A stretch of DNA of 64,000 nucleotides. Source: CATQHW01 sp965243545 (GTDB taxonomy: Bacteria; Spirochaetota; Spirochaetia; SZUA-6; Bin103). Positions 53,023 through 62,993 of the stretch are shown in pieces. Location: assembly GCA_965243545.1 (NCBI GenBank), contig OZ251573.1, positions 558,001 through 622,000 on the forward strand, written 5' to 3'. Positions within the stretch are counted from its first letter, which is position 1; the number at the start of each line of letters is the position of its first letter. Both the position numbers and the translations under genes were made by a program. The notes under the pieces were generated by a model. The model saw only the letters and a list, made by a program, of their open reading frames with translations. It was not told the DNA's origin and did not search any database.

Positions 53023-53673
53023 CTAAGCGCCCAGTCGGAACGGCGGGTAGCGGTCGGTCGTCAGCAGGAACGCGTACGCGGCGACCCGGAGTCCCCAGCG
53101 CATCAGGTCCTCCAGGAACCGGAATATCCACTCGGGGAGCCGGCCGGTAAACAGGATGGCGAACCAGCCGATGATGGTCGCGATCGCGCCGGCGAGACTC
53201 AGAACGCTCAGCGCCACGTAGTGGGGTATGGCCAGGAACCACTTGATCAGCGGCAGCACGGGATGGAGATCGTTCTGCGCGTCCGGGTACTCGATGTCGA
53301 CGGTCACGGCCTGCCGCTCGTCGGTGGATGGATAGTCGTCCCGCAGCAGGAGCACGTAGGCGCTGATCCTGGCCGTGAACCGCGACACCTCCAGGTTCCA
53401 GTCGAACCACCAGCGCGGGTACTTCCGGCGGAACAGGATCATCAGCGCGGTGGCTATGAACAGGCCGGCCGCGACGAACAGCGCCGCATCGGAGCGGACC
53501 CAGCTCCCCCCGTCTCCCCGCTCGAACGGAGCAGTAGCTCCCACCAGGGAACCGATGATCAGAATCGGAATCGCCAGGATCGGCCGCACCAGCACGGTCA
53601 GCCGGTTGCGCGGCCCGTCGGGCTGCTCTACGGAGAGCGTTACCGGATAGTCCTGGGGCGATTTGTCAGCCAC
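53023..53673 (-). CDS. DUF4389-domain membrane protein
   Basis: A 216-residue protein of the DUF4389 family. YPVTLSVEQPDGPRNRLTVLVRPILAIP opens the family domain; three to four hydrophobic segments follow. KYPRWWFDWNLEVSRFTARISAYVLLLRDDYPS and its partial echo near the end are typical. The function is unknown. GAGGAG lies before the GTG at 53673, which I prefer over an upstream ATG. It follows the restriction locus on the same strand with about 70 bp between. Confidence 0.85.
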   Translation of the reverse strand: MADKSPQDYPVTLSVEQPDGPRNRLTVLVRPILAIPILIIGSLVGATAPFERGDGGSWVRSDAALFVAAGLFIATALMILFRRKYPRWWFDWNLEVSRFTARISAYVLLLRDDYPSTDERQAVTVDIEYPDAQNDLHPVLPLIKWFLAIPHYVALSVLSLAGAIATIIGWFAILFTGRLPEWIFRFLEDLMRWGLRVAAYAFLLTTDRYPPFRLGA

Positions 53674-53744
53674 GTCTAGCTCCTCGGAGCGGTCGTGGTT
53701 TCCTCGGCCTGCCGGCCGGGGCGACCGCAACGGCGCCTACGCTA

Positions 53745-56700
53745 TCACACCTTCGTCGCCGCGTCTACCGGTGGATCGATCATCCGGAACAGGTAGCCGT
53801 AGGAAGCGGGCTCTTCGCGGAACAGGATGTGCCGTTCACCGAAGCGCTCGCGGTCCCAGGCGCCGTCGTCGTAACGGGTGCGGAGTTCCGCGTAGGGCGT
53901 GGCGGAGACGATGAAGGAATCCAGGGTCACGTTCTTGAGCGCGGTGCGGGACGCCAGCGCCGCGGCCAGTCGCGGCAGGGACTCGTGGAGCCGGGCCTTG
54001 CCGTCGTGCCGGTACGCTTCGGCGTGCAACATGCCGTGCGGTTCGATGAAGACGATCCGCTGCGCCGCGCCCTCCTTGATCCACAGGATGAAGTCGGGAT
54101 AGAAGCCGCGCTTCTCGAAGAAGCCGACGCCCTTGCCGCGGCTCAGGTTGCGCAGGAGATATATCTCCTTGCCGGCGAGAGATCGATCCCGCTCACCCAG
54201 GCAGTACGCCCGCAGGTCCATCACGAAACGCCGCTCCGCCTGGTTGAGTCCCGGCGGGTCGCTCTTCACCTTGTCGCCGCCATCCACCAACAGCGGCTGA
54301 TACAGGTGACGGTCGAAGTGAACGGCCGGCAACTCCAGGCTCTCCTCACGATAGACGCGGTCCGCTTCGTCGATGAGCTTCCGAATCGCGTCGATCAGCT
54401 CCGCCTCGCTACGCGCGACCCGAACCGTGTAGTCCCGGAAGTTCGCGTCATCCTGGTCGATCTCGGCGTAGACCATGTGCTCAGATTCCCAGCGCTCCCG
54501 GCAGGCGCGATAGAACCGGTCCGCGTAGCTCCGCAGGATGGACAGCACCGCCTCATGCAGCGCCTCGATCCCGGCAAAGGAGTGCGGCGTAACGACCGTA
54601 TCTTCCGCGATCAGGGTGTAGAGCCGGTCGGGCTCGGTCGTCTCGACGATCGTGCGCGCGGTCTCCGGCCGAACGACCAGGTTGGCGTATCCCCTGGTCT
54701 CCTTGTAGTCGAGGAGCTCCAGGTAGACCCGTTGCCAATCCACCAACGCCAGGCTGCCGGCCGGAATCGCCAGGTCGCGGCCGCCGCTCATCGCCGCCGC
54801 CCGCAGGCCGCCGGCGCCGCTTTCCAGCGACTGCACCTTGAGCGAAAGGTCCACGCGCGCCCGGATTCCGGGATCGGCTTCCAGCAGGAGGAACGCCTCA
54901 TCGACGAAGCTCCGGCCCTCCGGCACGCGCGGCACCACCAAGCCTTTGTTCAAGAAATCCCGGTTCGTCCTGATGCCGAGCGGCAACTCGACCACCGCAT
55001 CGATCTCGATGCCTTCTTTTTCCAGGTACGCGCGAAACTGGGTCATGTAGTCGGCGCGCACGGCGAACACGTTGAGCGTTTCCAGCAGGCCGAGGCCGGC
55101 CGGGTGATTGCCCTCCGGCGCCACGCTTCCGCTCAGCGCCGCGCTCCGCTTCAGGCCGTAGCCTCGGCCGCGCAGGCGGACGCCGCGCCCGAAGAGCTGG
55201 ATGATTTCCGATCCTTCCCGGCGGCCGATGTTGAGCAATCCCATGCTCGATACCCGCCACGAGTTCCAGCCCTCCATGAACTTCTTGGCGCCGATAAGCA
55301 CGTCGATGGTGGTGTCCGCGCGGCCGATGGAGTCGAACAGCGATCCGCTCACCGCGTCCTCTTCCAGCGTGAACCCGGAGTCGTCTTCCTCGGCGAGCTT
55401 GCGAAAGGCGGCGGTGTCGCCGATGTAGATCAGTCCGAAGTAGTGCTCCGCGCCGCTCGCCTTCAACCCGATTTCGCCCGCGCTGCCGCGGATGGCGCAC
55501 AGATGCAGGCCGCCGGCGGCGGGCGCGTGCAGCACCGCGGCGAGCAGGTCGCGGTACAGCGCCGCCGGAGGAGCGCCGGACGCGCGCAAATACTGGAATC
55601 GACCTTCGAACGCGTCCATCCCGTCCGGCGTGACCAGTCCCGACCGGCCGCCGATCAACTCTTCGATTGTCCGCACGGCCCAGCCCTGGCGGTTTTCCAG
55701 CACGCGGTGCAGGAATCGGGCGACCGCCAGCACGTCGCTCCGCTTCCGTCCCGCCCTGGTGTAGACGGCGTTCACGGTGCCGCCGACGAAGACCCACAGC
55801 GGCCGTTCCAGGTGGTAGGGCCGCAGCTCCCCGGCCCGTTCGCGGAACACCCGTTGCTGTTCGTAGAAGGACAACAGGTTGCCGAGCAGCAACGCGTCGG
55901 TGCGCTCCTCCGCGGTCTCCTCGCGCAGGTTGAGCACCCGAAAGTCCTTGCCGTATCCGTCGCCGTGGAAGTAGCGGTAGGAGTAGTCGAAGATGATCGA
56001 CTTGCCGTATTCGGCGGTGAGTTCGTCGTTGCGCGCCGCGCTCAGCGCCTGCCCGAAGGTGGCGCTGTACTCGAACGTGAAACCGGTCTGGCCCAGCGCG
56101 TCGCGGAAGCTCCGCCAAGCGGCGCCGCCGGAGCCTTTGTGCCCCTCGTCCACGAAGATCAGGTTGTTGCCCTCGAACGCCTCCACCGGCACGCGCACGC
56201 CGCCGCCGCGCTTTTCCTGCACCAGCTTGGTGATCTCGATGACGGTCACCTCGTTCTCGGCGGCGGTGAGCAGACCGCCCGCGTTCGGGTCGAAACGGCG
56301 GCAGCGGATGTCCGAGGCGGCCAGCTCCGCCGCGTGCTGCTCGCTCAACCCTTCGTTCGGCGTGATCAGCAGCACGTTGTCGAGCGGCTCCCGGTTGTAG
56401 TGCAGAAACTGCCGGTAGTTGACGTGCATGATCAGCGTCTTGCCGCTGCCGGTCGCCATCCAGAACGCCAGCTTTTTCAGGTCAGATTCGCTGAATTCGA
56501 CCTTGGGAGCGGGCCGGCGCCACGCGAAGTCGTTGAGCAAGCGGAGAGTCTCGCGCCGGTGATGGAAGTAGCGGTCCAGAAACAGTTCCGTATACAGCAG
56601 CGCGGCGTGCTGGAAGTAACGCAGGGTGATCGGTTCCGGCCGCCGGGCGTTCACCGCCCCCAGGTGCCCGCGGACGTTCCGGTCGTAGCGCGCAAGGTCC

Positions 56701-56906
56701 GCAGCGGGCACCCGCACCCGGCCGCCGCGCGCCGCCAGCAGGTGCCAGACGTGGCTGCGGCCGCTTTCGTCGAATCCTTCCTCGGCCCGCTCCAGATCGC
56801 CGAGCAGGTCACGGTTGCTGCCGTAGCCGAACAAACCGTTCAGCCACGCCAGCAGGACCAGCCGCTGCTCCAAGCCGGCGTGCTGCGCAGCGCCCCGCCG
56901 CGCCAT
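53745..56906 (-). CDS. res: Type III-like restriction enzyme Res subunit (helicase-nuclease)
   Basis: A 1053-residue SF2 helicase fused to a nuclease. Walker A ATGSGKT (151-157) and the DExx box VDEGH (252-256) are intact, and motif III is in YSATFG. The C-terminal nuclease is seen as FYPDF (935-939) and IVFIEPHG (951-958), i.e. PD followed by E-x-H where E-x-K is usual. It would translocate on DNA with a Mod subunit and cut. It starts 4 bp after Mod 1, and is last in a Mod2-Mod1-Res operon. Confidence 0.88.
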   Translation of the reverse strand: MARRGAAQHAGLEQRLVLLAWLNGLFGYGSNRDLLGDLERAEEGFDESGRSHVWHLLAARGGRVRVPAADLARYDRNVRGHLGAVNARRPEPITLRYFQHAALLYTELFLDRYFHHRRETLRLLNDFAWRRPAPKVEFSESDLKKLAFWMATGSGKTLIMHVNYRQFLHYNREPLDNVLLITPNEGLSEQHAAELAASDIRCRRFDPNAGGLLTAAENEVTVIEITKLVQEKRGGGVRVPVEAFEGNNLIFVDEGHKGSGGAAWRSFRDALGQTGFTFEYSATFGQALSAARNDELTAEYGKSIIFDYSYRYFHGDGYGKDFRVLNLREETAEERTDALLLGNLLSFYEQQRVFRERAGELRPYHLERPLWVFVGGTVNAVYTRAGRKRSDVLAVARFLHRVLENRQGWAVRTIEELIGGRSGLVTPDGMDAFEGRFQYLRASGAPPAALYRDLLAAVLHAPAAGGLHLCAIRGSAGEIGLKASGAEHYFGLIYIGDTAAFRKLAEEDDSGFTLEEDAVSGSLFDSIGRADTTIDVLIGAKKFMEGWNSWRVSSMGLLNIGRREGSEIIQLFGRGVRLRGRGYGLKRSAALSGSVAPEGNHPAGLGLLETLNVFAVRADYMTQFRAYLEKEGIEIDAVVELPLGIRTNRDFLNKGLVVPRVPEGRSFVDEAFLLLEADPGIRARVDLSLKVQSLESGAGGLRAAAMSGGRDLAIPAGSLALVDWQRVYLELLDYKETRGYANLVVRPETARTIVETTEPDRLYTLIAEDTVVTPHSFAGIEALHEAVLSILRSYADRFYRACRERWESEHMVYAEIDQDDANFRDYTVRVARSEAELIDAIRKLIDEADRVYREESLELPAVHFDRHLYQPLLVDGGDKVKSDPPGLNQAERRFVMDLRAYCLGERDRSLAGKEIYLLRNLSRGKGVGFFEKRGFYPDFILWIKEGAAQRIVFIEPHGMLHAEAYRHDGKARLHESLPRLAAALASRTALKNVTLDSFIVSATPYAELRTRYDDGAWDRERFGERHILFREEPASYGYLFRMIDPPVDAATKV

Positions 56907-56910
56907 TTCG

Positions 56911-59900
56911 TCAGGTCTCCAACGGCGCGAACATCCGCGCCTTGAACGTCGGCTCCAGCGCCTTGGCGTGCGGGATAAAGGAATCGCCGTTGACGTAGAC
57001 GGAGTCCGCTCCTTCGGTCAGCCCCTGCTCGGCCACGAACTCCTTGTCCCGAATCAGATCGTCCTTCTCCCACCCTTCGGTGTCGCGCCAGATCACCACC
57101 GCCGTTCGTTCCTCGACCGTGCCGCGGTACACCAGATACCGGCGGCCCGCGTCGTGGTGCACGCGGCGCGTCCGCACGCGCAGTCCCAGCAGGTAGTTGA
57201 AGGTCTCCGGCAGGTCCGCCGCCCGCTCGCCAGCCTGACCGTTGTCATGGACCCGCAGCCGATAATCGAACGGACGGCTGAGCTTCTCCACGTTCAACAG
57301 CGTCTCGCTCCTGCGCGTCTCCCACTTGAGCAGGTACCGGATCAGGTAATCGTCAAACCGCAGCGCCTGCTGCCCTTCCGTTTCTTCGAAACTGATGTTG
57401 TTCAGCGCGTCCTCGTAGCTCTCGATGCGATGATACTTGACGATACGCGGGCTCCGCTCCACTTCTTCCGGAGTAGCTGCGCGCTGCGGCTTGCCTCCCT
57501 TCCACGCGGGAGTAAACGTTACCTTCTTGATTCGCGGCAACAGCACCGTATCGAAGTGCTTGCCCATCTCCACCATGACGAACTTCCGATCACCGCCGTC
57601 CGCCCGGTTGAGATCGATCACCGCGTGGCCGGTCGTACCCGATCCGGCGAAGAAGTCGATACAGTAGGCATCGTCACCGACGTCGGCCCCGAAGATGGCG
57701 TCGCTCACGGTGTTTATCGACTTTGGATAGGAAAAGGTATTGTGCTTGCCGATTATGTCTCCAAGCAAATTCGCTCCGAAGGTGCCCGCGTTATATCTTG
57801 GATCGACCCAATTGCTGAAAAACGCGGCGGTCCGATCCTGCACGTCAATGCGATGATAGATCGTGAACCCGTTGCTACACTGCAGCTTGCCGCTCCGAAT
57901 CAGCGGCAGGCACGACTCGTACGACCGGCGCCACACCCTCTCCTCACCCTGAGTGCCAAGCGGATAGACTCGAACATATCCGGGTCCCGTATCTTCACGC
58001 GGATAGTCTGTCCCCCTTGCCGGCGGTGGCTCGGCCCCAACCACGTTCCTGGTCCGGGCGTCTACCAGGATCGCGTAGAAGCTGTTGGGACGGGCATATC
58101 GGAAGTTGCTCTCGGCGGTGCCGCTGCGCTTGAACGGTCGAAGTTCTTCCCCATCCTTCGCGCTGCGCCCTACCAGGATCCGCGTTGAATCCTTGCTCAC
58201 ACAGCAGATCATGTACTCGTGAGTATTCGCCAACAGTCGCGCCTTACCTCCTTGAGGATGGTGGTTTACGACAATCATCTCGCGCCGCAGGGCCGGATAG
58301 CGACGGTCGATCAGCTCGCAGAGATCAGCCAGTTCAAAATCATCAATCGCGATGAACAGCACCGGGTCGTCCCTGAGTAACTCCATCGCAAGAGACAGCC
58401 GGTTGTCCATCAGCGTCAACCAGGAGGAAAACAGATACTCGTTCTTGTATAGTATCTCCGAATCCCCGGTATTGTAGGGCGGATCGAGGTATGCGCACTC
58501 GATCCTGTTGCGGTACGATTCGCGCAACAAACCGAGCGCCTGAAAGTTATCGCCATGAATCAGCAACCCATCGGTCCGTGCGTCGACGTGGTCCATCTCG
58601 TTGAACAACTCGTCGACGAAGTCTGAATGGAAATGCCGGGTGTCTAACACGAGAGTCCGGTGAGCCTCTAGAAACGCGATCCGCCGATCGTTCCTGTCTC
58701 CGTTGCTGAACAGGTCGGCCGCGTCCTCATCGACGTGGAACAGCGTCTTCCACTCCGCCCATTGCGGGTCGCAGGCGGCGATGTCTGCATACCGGCGCCG
58801 ATCTATGTTGCCGACCGTGATGCAGTAGCCGGTCTCGGTGATGAACTTGCGCTTCTCCCACAGCATCTTCTGGAAGCTCTCGATCTGGTCCAGGAAGTCG
58901 ATGATGCGCCCGCCCACCGCCTTGATCGTGCGCATGATCTGGAACCAGCCGTCGGCCATCTCCTCGCCGGCAGCCGCCATCTCGTCGAGATCGAGCACCT
59001 CGTTCTTGAGATAGAAGTCGAGCTCCTGAGCGAGGAACCCCTGCAGGTCCTTGTGGACGAAGAAGTCGGACGTGTTGCGCCGCGTGTAGCGCCGCAGGTG
59101 GTACTCGAGAACGCTGACCGGCCGGCCGTCGCCGTTGCCGTTGCCGTTGCGGTGCCGCTCGGCGGCCAGCATCGCCGCCGCCGCGTCGGCGCCGCTCAGC
59201 CGCCGGGGGACTTCGGTCAGCGTAGCGCCGACGATCGCCTCCTGCTGACCGGTGCGGCCGTAGACGATCTCCTCCCGGCCGGTCAGCCGCCGGTACTCGA
59301 ACGGAATGAGCACGCGCGCAGCATCCGCGTCCCAAGTGATCGCCTTGAACCGCGGCACAAAGAACCGCTTGTCGCCCTTGACGTCGTTCTGCTCCACGTC
59401 CGCGTGCTGCGCGCTGAAGCGCACGGTGATGCCGCTCCGCGTAAAGGTGTAATTGCGAAAGTGCTCGTCTGACTTGACGTAGTACTGGTCGCTGTTCACC
59501 CAGTGCAGATACACCTCCTCGCCATTGTATGGAATGGCGTAGCGCTGCCGCTTCGAGTAACGCCGCTTCGAGATGAAGTCGCCGTCCTGATAGTAGCGGC
59601 TGAAGAAGGCGTACAGATGGTTGTAGATGGCGGCCTCAATCGCTTCCGGGCTGAGACCGGCGGTCCGTTGCGCCCTGAGGTACTTCCTGCCCAACGGGGT
59701 CTCTTGAAACCTGACTAAATTGCCGTCCGCGTCGAGAGCGTTTGTCCCCAATCCTTCATGTATATCCTTGACGGCCTGCTGCAGGCGCTCGGCGGCCAGC
59801 GCCTGGTCGGCGAGCGGGCCGTGGCGCCACTGGTCCGCGACGGTGCTCGGCAGCGTTTCCGTAATAAAGGTCTCGATCACGTCACGCTTGTAATTCATGA

Positions 59901-59988
59901 CGCGGTAGATGCCGAAGTCCAGATCGGCGCAGTCGAACTGGAACAGCTCTCGCAGCAGTCCCTGGAATTTCTCGCTAGCGGAGCTCAC
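56911..59988 (-). CDS. mod: Type III-like DNA methyltransferase Mod, copy 1
   Basis: A 1025-residue adenine methyltransferase. Catalytic DPPYNTG is at about 500 and the AdoMet motif FFAGSGTTGH at about 778, so the order (IV before I) is the beta class. The target-recognition region between them bears no resemblance to that of copy 2, while the first ~490 (apart from a ~50-residue insert after residue 50) and the last ~230 residues are nearly the same. The central third (about 57,700-58,650) is less GC-rich than the flanks. The N-terminal 450 residues are a long non-catalytic region. The stop lies 4 bp before res. Confidence 0.88.
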   Translation of the reverse strand: MSSASEKFQGLLRELFQFDCADLDFGIYRVMNYKRDVIETFITETLPSTVADQWRHGPLADQALAAERLQQAVKDIHEGLGTNALDADGNLVRFQETPLGRKYLRAQRTAGLSPEAIEAAIYNHLYAFFSRYYQDGDFISKRRYSKRQRYAIPYNGEEVYLHWVNSDQYYVKSDEHFRNYTFTRSGITVRFSAQHADVEQNDVKGDKRFFVPRFKAITWDADAARVLIPFEYRRLTGREEIVYGRTGQQEAIVGATLTEVPRRLSGADAAAAMLAAERHRNGNGNGDGRPVSVLEYHLRRYTRRNTSDFFVHKDLQGFLAQELDFYLKNEVLDLDEMAAAGEEMADGWFQIMRTIKAVGGRIIDFLDQIESFQKMLWEKRKFITETGYCITVGNIDRRRYADIAACDPQWAEWKTLFHVDEDAADLFSNGDRNDRRIAFLEAHRTLVLDTRHFHSDFVDELFNEMDHVDARTDGLLIHGDNFQALGLLRESYRNRIECAYLDPPYNTGDSEILYKNEYLFSSWLTLMDNRLSLAMELLRDDPVLFIAIDDFELADLCELIDRRYPALRREMIVVNHHPQGGKARLLANTHEYMICCVSKDSTRILVGRSAKDGEELRPFKRSGTAESNFRYARPNSFYAILVDARTRNVVGAEPPPARGTDYPREDTGPGYVRVYPLGTQGEERVWRRSYESCLPLIRSGKLQCSNGFTIYHRIDVQDRTAAFFSNWVDPRYNAGTFGANLLGDIIGKHNTFSYPKSINTVSDAIFGADVGDDAYCIDFFAGSGTTGHAVIDLNRADGGDRKFVMVEMGKHFDTVLLPRIKKVTFTPAWKGGKPQRAATPEEVERSPRIVKYHRIESYEDALNNISFEETEGQQALRFDDYLIRYLLKWETRRSETLLNVEKLSRPFDYRLRVHDNGQAGERAADLPETFNYLLGLRVRTRRVHHDAGRRYLVYRGTVEERTAVVIWRDTEGWEKDDLIRDKEFVAEQGLTEGADSVYVNGDSFIPHAKALEPTFKARMFAPLET

Positions 59989-60057
59989 GCCTTTCGCCTA
60001 TGCCGGCACCATACGCCAGTCTCCGCCGCCGTGTCCAGCCGGGCCGATCATCGTCCG

Positions 60058-62964
60058 TCAGCCCTCCGGCGGCGCAAACATGCGCGCCTTGAAGACCGGC
60101 TCCAGGGCCTTGGCGTTCGGGATGAAGGAATCGCCGTTGACGTAGACGGCGTCCGCCCCCTCGGTCAAGCCCTGTTCGGCTACGAACTCCTTGTCCCGAA
60201 TCAGATCGGCCTTCCCCCAACCTTCCGTCTCGCGCCAGAGCACCACGACCGTTCTCTCATCGGCCGTTCCGCAGTATACCAGATACCGGCGCCCCGCGTC
60301 CTGGTGCACGCGCCGCGTCCGCGCGCGCAGCCCCAGCAGGTAGTTGAAGGTCTCCGGCAGGTCCGCCACCCGATCACGTACCCCACCGTCAACGCGCACG
60401 CCCAGGCGATAGTCGAACGGACGGCTCAGCTTCTCCACGTTCAACAGGGTCTCGCTCGTGCGCGTCTCCCACTTGAGCAGGTAGCGGAGCAGGTAGTCGT
60501 CAAATTGCAGCCCCGGCTGGTCTTCCGCTTCGTCGAAGACGATGTTGTTCAGCGCGTCCTCATAGCTCTCGATGCGATGATACTTGACGACTCGCGGGCT
60601 CCGCTCCGCCTCACTCCGTGCCGGCATCCGCACCGGCGTCCCTTCCCTCCACTCCGGCGCAAACGTGACCTTCTTCATTCTCGGCAGGAGCACGGCGTCG
60701 AAGTGGTCGCCGACTTCGACCAGGATGAACCGCCGCCGCGCGCCGTCCTCGCGATTGAGGCGCATGACGGCGTGGCCGGTCGTGCCCGAACCGGCGAAGT
60801 AGTCCAACACGAAGGCGTTGGTTGCTCCCTCCGTCGCGGCGCCAATCAGGTCTGCGTATAGCGACACCGGATGTGAGTACGGAAAGTCGCTCACCCCGAG
60901 GCCGTCGAGGTCCGACTTGCCGCGGCGCGCATCCTGCATTACGGAGGTCAACTGCCGGCTCGACGCTTCGCGCAGAAACCGCTTCTGCCGCGGCTGCGTG
61001 GTGTCGTCCGCTCCGAACAGGATCTCGCCACGCGCCATCATCCCGCGCAGCGTCTCCGGCGTCCTGGAAAATCCGTTGGGCGGCACCGGGCAAGGCCTGC
61101 CGGTCACCGGGTGAATCAGCGGCTCGAAGAACTTGGCGTCTGTTCTCGGTTCCGGCGCCCGCAGACTGACGCTGGTGTACACCCGGCCATCATCGTCGAG
61201 ATACCGGTACGCCCGTTCGCCGCCGCTCAGGGACTCATTTCGGCGAATCCAGTCGGCGAAGTGCGCTCGCGCCTGCCGCATGGACGCGGGATACTTCCGT
61301 AGCGACTCCTTCGCCTGTGCCAGGATGGAATGAACCTGGCTCGTCGGGAGGTTGAACGCCCCACTCGATCTGGTTCGCCATATCACGTACTCGTGCTGAA
61401 TCGCAATTCCGCCGCCCCCGGTCATGGGATTCCTCTTGTCCCAGATCACGGTACCGGCGTTGGGAATACCGAATCGATCGAACAGCAGATGCAGGCGTTC
61501 GTACTCGTTCTCGTCGACGTGGCAGACGAACGACCCGTGGTCGTCGAGGAGCACTTCCCCGCGGCGAATCCGGTTCTCCATCATGGTGAGCCAACTCGAA
61601 TGCCGGTAGGAGTTCTTGTACAGGAAGCCGCTGGTCTGCGTGTTGTAGGGAGGATCGACGTGTATGCAGCGCACTTGGCGCCGGTATGCCGCGGACAACA
61701 GGCTCAGCGCCTGGGCGTTGTCGCCGCGAATCAGCAGACCGTCGAGCACGTCGTCAAGGTCATCGATGCTGCCGAGCAAGCGATCCGTGAAGTCGGTCGT
61801 GAAGTGCCGGGTGTCGACTACGAGCGTCGGGTGAGCCTCCAGAAACGCGATCCGCCGGTCGTTCCGGTCGCCGTCACTGAACAGGCCGGCCGCGTCTTCG
61901 TCGACGTGCAACAATTCCTTCCACTCCGCCCACTGCGGGTCGCAGGCGGCGATCTCAGGATACCGGCTCCGGTCGATGGCGCCCGCGGTAATGCAATACC
62001 CGGTCTCCGTGATGAACTTGCGCTTCTCCCACAGCATCTTCTGAAAGCTCTCGATCTGATCCAGGAAGTCGATGATGCGGCCGCCGACCGCCTTGATGGC
62101 GCGCATGACGCGGAACCAGCCGTCGGCCAAGTCCTCGCCCGCAGTCTCCATCTCGTCGAGATCGAGCACTTCGTTCTTGAGATAGAAGTCGAGCTCCCCG
62201 GCAAGGAAGCCCCGCAGGTTCTTGTGGATGAAGAAGTCGGAGGCGTTGCGCCGCGTGTAGCGGCGCAGGTGGTACTCCAGCAGGCGCTCGGCGGTGAGCG
62301 TCGCGGCAGCCGTGGCCGCGCCGGCACCGCGCAGCCGCTGCGGAATCTCGCTCACGGCGACACCGTTGATCGCTTCCTGCTGCGCCGTGCGGCCGTAGGC
62401 GTGCTCCTCCCGGCGGGTCAGCGGCCGGTACTCGAACGGGATGAGCACGCGGCCCGCTTCCGCATCGCAGGTGATCGCGCCGTATTGCGGCAGGAAGAAC
62501 CGCTTGTCGCCCTTGACGTCGTTCTGCTCCACGTCCGCGTCCCGCACCGTGAAGCGTACGGTAACGCCGCTCCGCGTGAAGGTGTAATCGCGAAAGTGCT
62601 CGTCGGACTTGACGTAGTACTGGTCGCCGTTTGCCCAGTGCAGATACACCTCCTCGCCGTTGTAAGGAATGGCGTAGCGCTGCCGCTTCGAATAGCGCCG
62701 CTTCGAGATGAAGTCCCCGTCCTGATAGTAGCGGCTGAAGAAGGCAAACAGATGGTTGTAGACGGCAGCTTCTTTCGCTTCCGGGCTGCCGCCGCAGGTG
62801 CGCAACTCCTCCGCGACGGCGCGCGGCAGCGCTTCCGTGATGAACGCCTCGATCACGTCACGCTTGTAGTTCATGACCCGGTAGATGCCGAAGTCCAAGT
62901 CGGCGCAGTCGAACTGAAACAGCTCGCGCAGCAGATGCTGGAATTTTTCGCTTGCGGAGCTCAT
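60058..62964 (-). CDS. mod: Type III-like DNA methyltransferase Mod, copy 2
   Basis: A 968-residue paralogue of copy 1. DPPYNTQ is at about 435 and FAGSGTTGH at about 720. The N-terminus lacks some 50 residues present in copy 1 (between VAEELR and SPEAKEAAVYNHLF). The central recognition region is unrelated to that of copy 1. Both ends match copy 1 closely, including the C-terminal stretch with SYEDALNNI and KALEPVFKARMFAP. It would give the single Res a second specificity. About 70 bp separate it from copy 1. ATG at 62964. Confidence 0.88.
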   Translation of the reverse strand: MSSASEKFQHLLRELFQFDCADLDFGIYRVMNYKRDVIEAFITEALPRAVAEELRTCGGSPEAKEAAVYNHLFAFFSRYYQDGDFISKRRYSKRQRYAIPYNGEEVYLHWANGDQYYVKSDEHFRDYTFTRSGVTVRFTVRDADVEQNDVKGDKRFFLPQYGAITCDAEAGRVLIPFEYRPLTRREEHAYGRTAQQEAINGVAVSEIPQRLRGAGAATAAATLTAERLLEYHLRRYTRRNASDFFIHKNLRGFLAGELDFYLKNEVLDLDEMETAGEDLADGWFRVMRAIKAVGGRIIDFLDQIESFQKMLWEKRKFITETGYCITAGAIDRSRYPEIAACDPQWAEWKELLHVDEDAAGLFSDGDRNDRRIAFLEAHPTLVVDTRHFTTDFTDRLLGSIDDLDDVLDGLLIRGDNAQALSLLSAAYRRQVRCIHVDPPYNTQTSGFLYKNSYRHSSWLTMMENRIRRGEVLLDDHGSFVCHVDENEYERLHLLFDRFGIPNAGTVIWDKRNPMTGGGGIAIQHEYVIWRTRSSGAFNLPTSQVHSILAQAKESLRKYPASMRQARAHFADWIRRNESLSGGERAYRYLDDDGRVYTSVSLRAPEPRTDAKFFEPLIHPVTGRPCPVPPNGFSRTPETLRGMMARGEILFGADDTTQPRQKRFLREASSRQLTSVMQDARRGKSDLDGLGVSDFPYSHPVSLYADLIGAATEGATNAFVLDYFAGSGTTGHAVMRLNREDGARRRFILVEVGDHFDAVLLPRMKKVTFAPEWREGTPVRMPARSEAERSPRVVKYHRIESYEDALNNIVFDEAEDQPGLQFDDYLLRYLLKWETRTSETLLNVEKLSRPFDYRLGVRVDGGVRDRVADLPETFNYLLGLRARTRRVHQDAGRRYLVYCGTADERTVVVLWRETEGWGKADLIRDKEFVAEQGLTEGADAVYVNGDSFIPNAKALEPVFKARMFAPPEG

Positions 62965-62993
62965 GGCAACGCGGAACACCCGCGGCGGCGCGC

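Noticed and set aside
53829..56945. 1038-codon open frame on the plus strand
   Set aside because: Antisense to the Res gene, which has intact helicase and nuclease motifs.
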